Assembly: GCA_002148405.1 (NCBI GenBank)
Contig: MUGG01000190.1
Coordinates: forward strand, 1 to 64,000
Direction of reading: 5' to 3'
DNA: 64,000 bases
From: Alkalinema sp. CACIAM 70d
GTDB lineage: Bacteria > Cyanobacteriota > Cyanobacteriia > Leptolyngbyales > Leptolyngbyaceae
The notes under the pieces were generated by a model, which saw only the letters and a program-made list of their open reading frames with translations, did no database searches and was not told the DNA's origin. The translations under genes and the position numbers were made by a program. This document shows, piece by piece, positions 26,858 through 34,877 of this stretch (positions are counted from its first letter, which is position 1; every line of letters begins with the position of its first letter).

Positions 26858-27760
26858 ATGTCCATTTCTTCTGCTCCATCTGACAGTGAGTCTATGACCA
26901 ATCCAAGCCCCACTCCAGCCCAACTTGCACCTGCGGTCTATATCGTAGGTGCTGGCCCTGGGGATCCGGAATTGATGACCGTCAAAGCCCAGCGGTTGGT
27001 TCAACAGGCGGATGTCATTCTCTACGCCGATTCCTTGGTGCCCCGCCAAATCTTGCAACTGGCCCGATCGGAGGCTGAAATTATCCGCACCGCCAACAAA
27101 ACCCTAGAAGAAATTTTACCGATTTTGATCGATCGGGTGCGATCGGGCCAATCCGTTGTGCGGCTCCACGATGGCGACCCCTGCTTTTATGGGGCAATCC
27201 AGGAACAGATGGCTGCCCTATTGGAGGCCGAGATTCCTTTTGAAATTGTGCCGGGGGTGAGTGCGTACCAGTTGGCGGCGGCAAGACTCCGGATAGAACT
27301 GACGGTGCCGAACGTGGTGCAGACAATTATCCTGACTCGCATCAGTGGCCGGACTCAAGTGCCGGAAGCGGAGGAATTATCCGCCCTCGCTGCCCACCAG
27401 GCTAGTCTCTGCCTGTATCTCAGCGCCCGTCATGTGGAAGCCGCCCAGGCCAAATTGCTGCAACACTATCCCCCGGAAATGCCGATCGCCATTTGTTTTC
27501 GTCTCGGCTGGCCTGATGAAAAGGTCTGGCTGGTTCCCCTAAATCAAATGGCAGAAGTCACCCAGCAGGAGCAGCTGATCCGCACCACAATGTATTTGAT
27601 TAGCCCTGCGTTAACTAGCGCAACGGTGCCGCCGGAATATGGTTATCTCGATCGCCCCTTGGCGGATGGCAGTCAGCGATCGCGGCTCTATAATGCAGAG
27701 CATGGGCATCTGTTCCGCCGCGAGTCACAGTCAAATGCATCAAGCGAATGCGTAGGTTAA
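26858..27760 (+). CDS. cobM: Precorrin-4 C11-methyltransferase
   Basis: SAM-dependent methyltransferase of cobalamin synthesis that methylates C11 of precorrin-4 (or the cobalt analogue CbiF). Motifs: VYIVGAGPGDPELMTVKA at the N-terminus, YADSLVP, the VVRLHDGDPCFYGAIQEQ loop, EIVPGVSAYQLAAA and TRISGRT. ATG at 26858 is chosen; a second ATG at 26894 may be the true start. The C-terminal 40 residues (PLADGSQRSRLYNAEHGHLFR) are typical of cyanobacterial CobM. No other cob genes are in the window. Confidence 0.93.
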   Translation: MSISSAPSDSESMTNPSPTPAQLAPAVYIVGAGPGDPELMTVKAQRLVQQADVILYADSLVPRQILQLARSEAEIIRTANKTLEEILPILIDRVRSGQSVVRLHDGDPCFYGAIQEQMAALLEAEIPFEIVPGVSAYQLAAARLRIELTVPNVVQTIILTRISGRTQVPEAEELSALAAHQASLCLYLSARHVEAAQAKLLQHYPPEMPIAICFRLGWPDEKVWLVPLNQMAEVTQQEQLIRTTMYLISPALTSATVPPEYGYLDRPLADGSQRSRLYNAEHGHLFRRESQSNASSECVG

Positions 27761-27824
27761 TGCATAAGTTGCCTAGGTTCGGGGTACATCTAATCTTGAT
27801 TTCACCTCACCCCTCCAATCTGCC

Positions 27825-29060
27825 ATGCGTATTCCACTGCTGCTGGGTTTGGTTGTTCCGTTCCTGACCCTGGGGATCAGTTCAGCCGCTGCTGCTACCC
27901 CAGTAACCCTGGCGAAAGGCGATCGAACAGCGGCGATCGCAGAATTTGTCAAACAATATGGGCCGGAGTTGGCCAAATCTCCCGAACGACGGGCAGAACT
28001 AGATGCGCTCTGTCGGCAACGGGATTGTGATGCATCCCAACTGTTTTGGTATACCGATTTAGAAGAAGCGAAAGCTGCGGCTCGGGCCAGTGGCAAACCA
28101 ATTTTATCCCTGCGCTTGTTGGGTCAGTTGGATCAGGATCTCAGTTGTGCTAATAGCCGATTTTTCCGGGTAGCGCTGTATCCCAATGCCCAGATTGCCC
28201 CGGTATTGCGCGATCGCTTTGTGCTCCATTGGCAGTCGGTTCGTCCAGCCCCCAAAGTCACCGTCGATTTTGGCGATGGCCGTAAGTTGGAGCGAACGCT
28301 TACAGGTAACAGCATTCACTACATCCTGAGCCCCGAGGGACGCCCGATCGAAGCGCTGCCCGGTCTCTATGGCCCCAGTGCCTTTCTCAAGCAGTTGCAA
28401 CAGGCGGAAAAAGCCGTGGCCGCCTATGAAGCAACTCCAGTGGATCAGCGAGATACCTTTTTGCAACAGTATCACCGCGATCGCCTCACCGCTTTGCAAA
28501 ACCAGTGGACGGCGGATCTCAAAGGCCTGGGCCTCAAACCGCCCCAGTTGGACAGCCTGGAGCCCGATCGCCGAGCAGGACAAAACCCCGACGCGATCGC
28601 CGCAGGCCGCATTGCCATGACGAAGGCGGTAGTCGAAAGTCCGTTGGTGCTGTCTGTCCTGTCCGCCGCAGGCCGCAACCGCAATGCCCTCGCCGAAGTG
28701 ACCGATCAAGCCGCTTGGGAAAAACTGGCCCAACGATCGGCCCAGGATGCGGTGCTCGATACGAATAGCCGCAAACTCATGCAGCGCAAAAAGGGTGTTA
28801 AAACTGCTGCGGAATTGCAACCTGCTCTGCAATCCTTTGAAAAGTCGATCGCCCTCGATACCGTCCGCAACGAGTATTTGCTCCACAGCCAGATCCATGG
28901 CTGGTTCCTAAGCAATACCTTTGGCGTGACCCGATCGGTGGATTCGCTCAATGCACGGGTGTACCAGGAATTGTTTCTCACCCCCGATGCCGATCCCTGG
29001 TTGGGTTTGGTTTCTCCGGAATCCTTTTCCGCGATCGATCGAGATGGCCTCCTGCCTTAA
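27825..29060 (+). CDS. Secreted protein with thioredoxin-like domain
   Basis: A 411-residue protein with a cleavable signal (MRIPLLLGLVVPFLTLGISSAAAA). Residues about 75-205 look like a divergent thioredoxin-like fold: EEAKAAARASGKPILSLRLL, then a conserved LSCANSRFFR in place of CxxC, RDRFVLHWQSVRP and HYILSPEGRPIEALPGLYG. A single cysteine in SCANS means it cannot be a normal disulfide oxidoreductase. The C-terminal 200 residues are helical with unknown function. Partner not evident from neighbours. Confidence 0.6.
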   Translation: MRIPLLLGLVVPFLTLGISSAAAATPVTLAKGDRTAAIAEFVKQYGPELAKSPERRAELDALCRQRDCDASQLFWYTDLEEAKAAARASGKPILSLRLLGQLDQDLSCANSRFFRVALYPNAQIAPVLRDRFVLHWQSVRPAPKVTVDFGDGRKLERTLTGNSIHYILSPEGRPIEALPGLYGPSAFLKQLQQAEKAVAAYEATPVDQRDTFLQQYHRDRLTALQNQWTADLKGLGLKPPQLDSLEPDRRAGQNPDAIAAGRIAMTKAVVESPLVLSVLSAAGRNRNALAEVTDQAAWEKLAQRSAQDAVLDTNSRKLMQRKKGVKTAAELQPALQSFEKSIALDTVRNEYLLHSQIHGWFLSNTFGVTRSVDSLNARVYQELFLTPDADPWLGLVSPESFSAIDRDGLLP

Positions 29061-29128
29061 CAAAAAACGTCTAGCAAGAGGATATTTCGAACAGGTGGGG
29101 CGTCGTCAAAGATTTTCCCTGGCTTCAT

Positions 29129-29172
29129 TTCCCCCTGGCTTCTAAGCGAACCAGGTTTAGAAACCAGGGGAA
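29129..29172. repeat. Stem-loop between convergent genes
   Basis: CCCCTGG (29132-29138) pairs with CCAGGGG (29164-29170), with a nested CCAGG near 29151. It lies between the secreted protein gene and a convergent small membrane protein gene, without a U tract. Confidence 0.4.
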
Positions 29173-29182
29173 GACGAATCGC

Positions 29183-29443
29183 TCAACTAATTGGAGGAAT
29201 TGATTCCAGGAACTTCATCAATGGGCGTAAAAATTTGTTGCCTCCGATCGCTGCCAGGATTCCGCAGGAAATCACCAGTGCAGCTAAGGCAACTCCGTGC
29301 AGTAACTGCCAATCGATCGCGGATAGCGAAATGTAGGAGAATGGAATCAGCATGAGCACCAGCCCAAATGCGATGCCCAGTAGAAATTGCTTCATCACAT
29401 CGGAGAAGCTGCGGTGCTTAGAACTGCCATCTTCAGGTGTCAT
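29183..29443 (-). CDS. Small two-helix membrane protein
   Basis: An 86-residue protein with two hydrophobic helices (about residues 21-40 and 46-68) and a polar N-terminus. No family recognised. It lies 95 bp downstream of the DUF433 gene on the same strand. Confidence 0.45.
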   Translation of the reverse strand: MTPEDGSSKHRSFSDVMKQFLLGIAFGLVLMLIPFSYISLSAIDWQLLHGVALAALVISCGILAAIGGNKFLRPLMKFLESIPPIS

Positions 29444-29538
29444 AGCAAGAGTCTTCTCTTAGAATGGTGAACCTTGAAACATTTGACGCTTCTTTAACTA
29501 CATCGTTCCACTCCACGATTCCACCGATCGAGCAAAGG

Positions 29539-29808
29539 CTAAAAGGCCCGCTTAGGATCAACACCAACTGCAGGGTAAGCAGTTGATTCCTCCACTCGCC
29601 AAGCAGCATAGGCAAGTGCTTCGTATATGTCAGCTAGCTCCAGATAAGGATAGGCCGCCAAGATTTCCTCAGGCGATCGACCAGAGGCCCTCAGGCCAAC
29701 GATCGTGCCTACGGTGACACGTAATCCGCGAATACAAGGTTTCCCCCCCATCACCTCAGGATTGAGGGTAATTCGTGACAACGGTTGCATAGTCATCTCT
29801 GTAGCCAT
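29539..29808 (-). CDS. DUF433-family antitoxin-like protein
   Basis: An 89-residue protein of the DUF433 family, a small HTH-like fold: RITLNPEVMGGKPCIRGLRVTVGTI is the characteristic start, followed by SPEEILAAYPYLELADIYEALAYAA. Many members pair with a PIN-like DUF5615 toxin gene directly downstream. Here the next minus-strand gene is a small membrane protein and no PIN gene follows, so this appears to be an orphan. It starts about 54 bp after the argC stop. Confidence 0.8.
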   Translation of the reverse strand: MATEMTMQPLSRITLNPEVMGGKPCIRGLRVTVGTIVGLRASGRSPEEILAAYPYLELADIYEALAYAAWRVEESTAYPAVGVDPKRAF

Positions 29809-29861
29809 TCTCTGAGATTGTGCTGGTTACCCAACCCAACGGGAAAGTTCAACAGGTACTC

Positions 29862-30920
29862 TTACGGATAGAAGGCCAGCTTGGGTAAGCCTAGGGTTTC
29901 TTCCCAACCCATCATGATGTTAACGCATTGGATCGCTTGGCCTGCTTGACCTTTCAGCAAGTTATCAATCACCGACATGACAATCACCCGATCGGTTCTC
30001 GGATCCACCTCGATGCTGATATAGCAAAGGTTTGTCCCACAGGCCCACTTGGTTTGGGGGTAGGTTCCCGCCGGCAGCAGCTTGACCCAAGGACGATTGC
30101 GGTAGAACGCGCCGTAAATGGTCAATAAATCTTCCCGTACCAGTCCTGGATCCCGTAAAGTCGCGTAAACCGTGGCCAGAATGCCCCGCACCATCGGAAC
30201 CAAATGCGGCGTAAACTGCACCAGCACTTCCCGGCCTGCCAAATCGCTACAAACTTGCTCAATTTCCGGAGTGTGACGGTGGCGGGCTACGCCGTAGGGC
30301 GCGATCGCGTTATCAGCTTCGGCCAGCAACATATTGACCTTGGCATGGCGACCCCCACCGGAAGTGCCAGATTTAGCATCAATAATGGCGGTTTCCGGTA
30401 CCACTAATCCTTGCTTCAATAACGGCGCTAGGGCCAACAAACTCGCGGTGGGATAGCAGCCGGGGCAACCAATTAAATTAGATTCCGCAATCTGATCCCG
30501 ATACAGTTCCGGGAGTCCATAGACCGCTTGCTCATTGATCTCTCCATCAGTCCGCTCCATCCCATACCAAGTTTTATACGTAGCGAGATCGGTAAAGCGA
30601 TAGTCAGCGGACAAGTCCAACACCTTACAACCCCGCGCCAGCAGCTCTGGAGCCATCTTGTAGGCCAGTCCGTTGGGCAAGGCTAAAAAGACAATGCGAC
30701 AGCGATCGGCAATGACATCGACATCGTAGGCTTCAATCTTCTGGTGAACAATATTGGACAGGTAGGGATACAGTTCCGAAAATTCCTGTCCGACGGTGCT
30801 ATTTCCCGCCACATAGGTTAATTCCAGATGGGGGTGATCTTGAAGCAACCGCACCAACTGCACACCGCCATAGCCAGATGCACCCACGATGCCGACTGGT
30901 ACGCGTTCCAACTCGCCCAT
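29862..30920 (-). CDS. argC: N-acetyl-gamma-glutamyl-phosphate reductase
   Basis: Third step of arginine synthesis: NADPH-dependent reduction of N-acetylglutamyl phosphate to the semialdehyde. It has a Rossmann start (VGIVGASGYGGVQLVRLL), the active-site cysteine in IGCPGCYPTAS, and the SGTSGGGRHAK and RHRHTPEIEQ motifs. The length of 352 residues is typical. Two perfect tandem copies of a 14-bp unit (30956-30983) lie about 40 bases upstream of the start. Confidence 0.95.
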   Translation of the reverse strand: MGELERVPVGIVGASGYGGVQLVRLLQDHPHLELTYVAGNSTVGQEFSELYPYLSNIVHQKIEAYDVDVIADRCRIVFLALPNGLAYKMAPELLARGCKVLDLSADYRFTDLATYKTWYGMERTDGEINEQAVYGLPELYRDQIAESNLIGCPGCYPTASLLALAPLLKQGLVVPETAIIDAKSGTSGGGRHAKVNMLLAEADNAIAPYGVARHRHTPEIEQVCSDLAGREVLVQFTPHLVPMVRGILATVYATLRDPGLVREDLLTIYGAFYRNRPWVKLLPAGTYPQTKWACGTNLCYISIEVDPRTDRVIVMSVIDNLLKGQAGQAIQCVNIMMGWEETLGLPKLAFYP

Positions 30921-31262
30921 GATTGATTACCTACAAACTTAAAAAGCGCAACAACTGCCAGATGACCGATGCCAGATGACCGAATGATGGATGCATTGTA
31001 ATGCCCACGGGTCACTTTTGGGAGGGGCCACTCCAAGGAAGTAAGCAAAGCAAGAGAACGTAAACCCTTTGCGAGGATTGCCCCACTCGTTTTCCCATCA
31101 GAATCCTAAAAACTCTCCGAGGAACCCCGTACAGAGGGTGCATTCTAGGCGATACTTGTCTGAGGGTAAGGCATTGCCACTGCATACTGTGCTGGCATAG
31201 CTAGATTGCTACTCGGTAGCATCGCGAAAAGTGCCCCGTCAAGCTGGGATAAGGAAAATCCG
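30921..31262. other. Divergent spacer argC / DUF3727
   Basis: Contains a perfect 14-bp tandem pair TGCCAGATGACCGA (30956-30969, 30970-30983). Nothing else is recognised; promoters for both directions must lie here. Confidence 0.5.
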
Positions 31263-31814
31263 ATGAATGAAGAAATTTTTGATGCGCCTACTGTCACCCT
31301 AACCGATGAATCTGGGTTGACGCTAGACTGCTACATTGAACATTCGCTCAGTGTTGAGGGTCAAGACTACGTCCTACTGTTGCCTGTGGATTCCACGATC
31401 GAAATCGTGACGTGGCAAAGCGATGGTGGTGACGAAGAAGAAGCTGTTTTAGTGGAAGACGAAGCGGAAGTTCAGCGAATTTTCCCCACTGCCAAAGCTG
31501 TACTAGGTGAGCAAAACCTGGTTCTAAAGCGAACTGCGGTCGTTTTAACGGTTGAAGGAGATCTGCCAGACTTAGAAGACGAAGATTATGACGAAAGTGA
31601 GTTTGATGAGGATGAGCAAGAGGAGCTCCAGCTCTTAGCCAGCTTCTACAACCAAGATCAAGAATATTCAGTCTACGCTCATTTGGATCCGTACTTTATT
31701 CTGGCGCGGATGGATGAAAAAGGTCAGCCTAATTTGCTATCTCCAGACGAATTAGAGAAAATTGAGCCTCTTTTGCCCATGATTGAGGATCAGCTTTTTG
31801 ATGCGTTAGAGTAA
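31263..31814 (+). CDS. DUF3727-family protein
   Basis: A 183-residue acidic protein conserved in cyanobacteria and plants. The N-terminal part (VTLTDESGLTLDCYIEHSLSVEGQDYVLLLPVD) resembles the DUF1292-type beta domain, and an acidic linker (about residues 100-118) leads to the C-terminal DUF3727 part (YSVYAHLDPYFILARMDEKGQPNLL broken over residues 132-160). Function unknown. It starts the row DUF3727 - mltG - yqeG, with mltG 41 bp downstream. Confidence 0.82.
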   Translation: MNEEIFDAPTVTLTDESGLTLDCYIEHSLSVEGQDYVLLLPVDSTIEIVTWQSDGGDEEEAVLVEDEAEVQRIFPTAKAVLGEQNLVLKRTAVVLTVEGDLPDLEDEDYDESEFDEDEQEELQLLASFYNQDQEYSVYAHLDPYFILARMDEKGQPNLLSPDELEKIEPLLPMIEDQLFDALE

Positions 31815-31855
31815 CGAGTCAGTTGTTTACTCAGTTTGTCTGACTCCAGAAACTC

Positions 31856-32962
31856 ATGAAAATCGTCCGCAATGCCTCATGGATTGGATTAAGCATTCTA
31901 ATGCTGGTAGGGCTGGGAGGGTGGCGATCGAATGTTTGGTGGCAAACTTCGATCGCCCCTGTTGTAGAAAAAAATACAGCAAGCAAGAGCTTCATGTTTG
32001 AAGTCCCTCCTGGCAGTTCTGCCCAAGAAATTGGCCAGAATTTACAAAAAGCAGGTTTAATTCGTTCCCAGACAGCTTGGCAAATCTGGACAAGACTACA
32101 ACACTTGAAAGGGCAATCGGGAGGATTCCAGGCGGGTACCTACGAAATCTCACCAACGGACTCCATGGAGACGATCGCCCTCAAAATTTGGATAGGGGAT
32201 GTCGTTAAGAACAAGTTCACGATCCCTGAAGGCTGGTCACTGCGCCAAATGGCTGAGTACTTTGAGCAGCGAGGCTTTTTTAAAGCGGAAGCATTTTTAC
32301 AAGCAGCTCAGCAAATACCCTCCCAGCAGTATCCTTGGCTGCCGCCTAATCTGCCATTTGTAGAAGGATTTCTCTTTCCGGATACCTACGAAGTTTCCGG
32401 GACTACGTTAACGCCGGAGCAAGTCATTCGGCAGATGCTCGATCGCTTTGAGCAAACAGCGCTGCCGATTTATCAATCCCAACAAGCCGCCAATCCCCTG
32501 CAACTGTCTTTGCTGCAATGGGTCACCCTCGCCAGCATTGTCGAGAAAGAGGCTGTTGTACCCAGTGAGCGCCGCCTCATTGCTGGGGTGTTTACGAATC
32601 GCTTAAAGCAGGGAATAACCTTAGGTTCGGATCCTACGGTGGAATATGGTTTAGGAATTCGTCAGACTAAGGAACAACCCTTAACGTTGGCTCAGGTGCG
32701 CACCCCATCTCCGTACAACACGTATATCATGCCAGGGCTTCCACCAACCCCGATCGCAAGTCCTGGGCTAGCGAGTCTGAAAGCGACTTTGGAGCCGGAG
32801 CAGACTAACTATCTGTACTTTGTCGCACGTTATGATGGAACGCATGTCTTTAGCCGAACCTTAGCAGAGCATGAGTCTGCCCAAACTCAGATCCGCGATC
32901 GGGTAGAAGCAAGCGCGACTCCCGCGCCCACTTCATCCTCTCCTAAACCTAAAAAGCCATAA
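31856..32962 (+). CDS. mltG: Endolytic murein transglycosylase MltG
   Basis: Membrane-anchored lytic transglycosylase that cleaves nascent glycan strands and sets their length. One N-terminal membrane helix, a LysM-like region (FEVPPGSSAQEIGQNL), then the YceG catalytic domain with the glutamate in ASIVEKEAVVPSERRLIAG and the later LGSDPTVEYG and SPYNTYIMPGLPPTPI motifs. The C-terminus is a short Pro/Ser/Lys tail. The last codons and stop lie in a 16-bp tandem duplication (32945-32976). Confidence 0.93.
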   Translation: MKIVRNASWIGLSILMLVGLGGWRSNVWWQTSIAPVVEKNTASKSFMFEVPPGSSAQEIGQNLQKAGLIRSQTAWQIWTRLQHLKGQSGGFQAGTYEISPTDSMETIALKIWIGDVVKNKFTIPEGWSLRQMAEYFEQRGFFKAEAFLQAAQQIPSQQYPWLPPNLPFVEGFLFPDTYEVSGTTLTPEQVIRQMLDRFEQTALPIYQSQQAANPLQLSLLQWVTLASIVEKEAVVPSERRLIAGVFTNRLKQGITLGSDPTVEYGLGIRQTKEQPLTLAQVRTPSPYNTYIMPGLPPTPIASPGLASLKATLEPEQTNYLYFVARYDGTHVFSRTLAEHESAQTQIRDRVEASATPAPTSSSPKPKKP

Positions 32963-33333
32963 ACCTAAAAAGCCACAGTTAGTTGCGGGTCGTTGCGGCT
33001 GGCGGCTAGAAGGATTAGTTAAAACTTGAGTTCAGCTTCTCAACTTTAATTTCTCAATTAAGGGCAAAAAATCTGTTGATGATCTGTCAAGGGTGTTCTC
33101 GAAATTTGCCCTAACTTACGTTTATGCTACTCGTACAATATCTTTAATAGTCCGTCTTTAATAGTCCGTCTTTAACAGTTTGCCTTTAACAGTCCGTCTT
33201 TAACAGTTTGCCTTTAATAGGCTATTTTTAACGGTTTTTCTGTGGTTTTTGCTTTTAAAAACTCGTTTAAAGTCTTGCTGATCATTCGATCTTCCTGTTT
33301 CTAGTTTGTACCTCCTAGCCCAAATTTTTACCT
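32963..33333. other. Intergenic with a seven-copy tandem array
   Basis: No gene. It contains the 14-bp by 7 array at 33141-33238 and the second copy of the 16-bp duplication from the mltG end. The array ends about 95 bases before the yqeG ATG. Confidence 0.6.
33141..33238 (+). repeat. Seven tandem copies of a 14-bp unit
   Basis: Units begin at 33141, 33155, 33169, 33183, 33197, 33211 and 33225. The consensus is approximately YCTTTAAYAGTYYG; the first two are identical and the last two are the most diverged. The period is constant and there are no spacers. Confidence 0.9.
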
Positions 33334-33858
33334 ATGTCTTGGGGAAAACTTCTGCAACCTGACCTACTGCTATCGGATACGATTTTGAGCCTCAGCCCTG
33401 AATTGCTTCAGCAACGGGGTCTGCGCGGGCTTGTATTGGACGTGGATGAAACCCTCGTACCGATCACCATGGCGCAAGTGTCGTCGGAACTCTTGCCTTG
33501 GGTTGAAGCTGTCCAAACGGTGACCCCAAAAATTTGGCTAGTGAGCAACAACATCAGTGAAACTCGCATCAAGCGCATTGCTGAAACGCTCAAAGTACCT
33601 TACATTGCTGGAGCGGCTAAGCCGTCTCGCCGAAAATTGCGCCGTGCGGTAGAAGCGATCGGTCTGCCGCCAGAGCAAGTAGGAATGGTAGGCGATCGTT
33701 TGTTTACGGATGTCTTGGCTGGAAATCGTTTGGGAATGCACACGATTTTGGTAAGGCCAATGGTTGATCCGCAAGAAGATCGGCGTTATTTGATTCACTC
33801 GATCGAGTTTTTCCTGTCCAAAGTCCTGGGAGCATCCTTAGTCGCCCACAAGCCTTAG
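33334..33858 (+). CDS. YqeG-family HAD phosphatase
   Basis: A 174-residue HAD-superfamily phosphatase of the YqeG IIIA type. Motif I is LDVDETLVP (nucleophile and acid Asp), motif II is the Ser of WLVSNN, motif III Lys is in AKPSRRKL and motif IV is GMVGDRLFTDVLAGNR. The YqeG family includes a plant/yeast phosphatidylglycerophosphate phosphatase relative, so a role in phosphatidylglycerol synthesis is plausible but inferred. Downstream of mltG, with a 371-bp gap. Confidence 0.88.
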   Translation: MSWGKLLQPDLLLSDTILSLSPELLQQRGLRGLVLDVDETLVPITMAQVSSELLPWVEAVQTVTPKIWLVSNNISETRIKRIAETLKVPYIAGAAKPSRRKLRRAVEAIGLPPEQVGMVGDRLFTDVLAGNRLGMHTILVRPMVDPQEDRRYLIHSIEFFLSKVLGASLVAHKP

Positions 33859-34014
33859 TGCAATCAGGCCATATCAGCTTGCTCACACCTGTGCAGTGAT
33901 AGAACCAGTGACAGAGCTAAACCTCACTCGTCTAGCTCTCATAGTTTTTTCATCTTCACAATTTTGGAGAACCTCTCCGGTACGCTGGACGCTGTACCCA
34001 ATGTCTGTCCGGCC

Positions 34015-34638
34015 ATGCTGACTGGTTTTACTGCTTCTCTCTTACTGATTACAATTTCCGAACTGGGAGATAAAACTTTTTTTATCTCTCTTTGTCTTGC
34101 GATGCGCTACCCGCGTCGTTGGGTCTTTGTTGGATCGATCGTGGCCTTAGCCGCCATGACCATTTTGTCCGTTGGTCTCGGTCAACTGGTGGCGCTGCTC
34201 CCCAAGCAGGTAACCCATTATGCCGCGATCGGGCTCTTCCTGCTATTTGGCTTCAAGCTACTGTACGATGCCAGCCAAATGACTTCTATGGCCCCTAGCG
34301 CAGAGGCCGAGAAGGAAGCGGTCGAAGCCATCGCAGAAGCGGAAACAAAGCTCAAAAAAGCAGCTCCCTTCGCCATCATGGCAGAAGCCTGTGTATTGGT
34401 GTTTCTAGCCGAATGGGGCGATCGCACGCAATTTGCCACCATTGCCCTAGCAGCCGCCAATAATCCTATCGCCGTCACGATTGGCGCAATTCTGGGACAC
34501 GCGATTTGTGCGCTGATTGCCGTCATCGGAGGTCGGTTAATTGCAGGGCGGTTATCGGAACGGGTGGTGACTGCTTTAGGGGGCGTGCTGTTTTTGATTT
34601 TTGCGATCGTGGCTCTGTTTGAACCTATCTCCTCTTGA
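34015..34638 (+). CDS. GDT1/TMEM165-family Mn2+/Ca2+ exporter
   Basis: A 207-residue membrane protein of UPF0016 with two mirror-related halves, each holding the signature ExGDxT: SELGDKTFF near the start and AEWGDRTQF in the middle. Six to seven helices are separated by an acidic and basic loop (about residues 85-118). The Synechocystis relative Mnx exports manganese to the thylakoid lumen for photosystem II; a similar job is likely. ATG at 34015 gives the usual N-terminus (MLTGFTASLLLITISELG); a TTG at 33964 is possible. Confidence 0.9.
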   Translation: MLTGFTASLLLITISELGDKTFFISLCLAMRYPRRWVFVGSIVALAAMTILSVGLGQLVALLPKQVTHYAAIGLFLLFGFKLLYDASQMTSMAPSAEAEKEAVEAIAEAETKLKKAAPFAIMAEACVLVFLAEWGDRTQFATIALAAANNPIAVTIGAILGHAICALIAVIGGRLIAGRLSERVVTALGGVLFLIFAIVALFEPISS

Positions 34639-34877
34639 ACAAAACTCTAATCGACCGCTTCCCTAGAGGATTCGTAGACTGATAGCTCAGGTGAGTGGCA
34701 AGACTCAACCCGCCTACGAAACCTCATGGGAACTTTATAGGCAGTTTGGATCCTTGTAAAGACATTGTAAGGCTCACTAACCAACCCGTATTTATACAGT
34801 CATTCTTGCTTCAATCGATAGAGTTATTCTGCCAAAGTCATTACTGACTGCAATTCATTACATTGGGGATTGGGTCT

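Noticed and set aside
28104..28898. 264-codon minus-strand frame
   Set aside because: It lies antisense to the secreted thioredoxin-like protein gene, which has a clear signal peptide and start.
33141..33238. CRISPR array
   Set aside because: Copies of 14 bp are directly adjacent with no spacers, and no cas genes are present.
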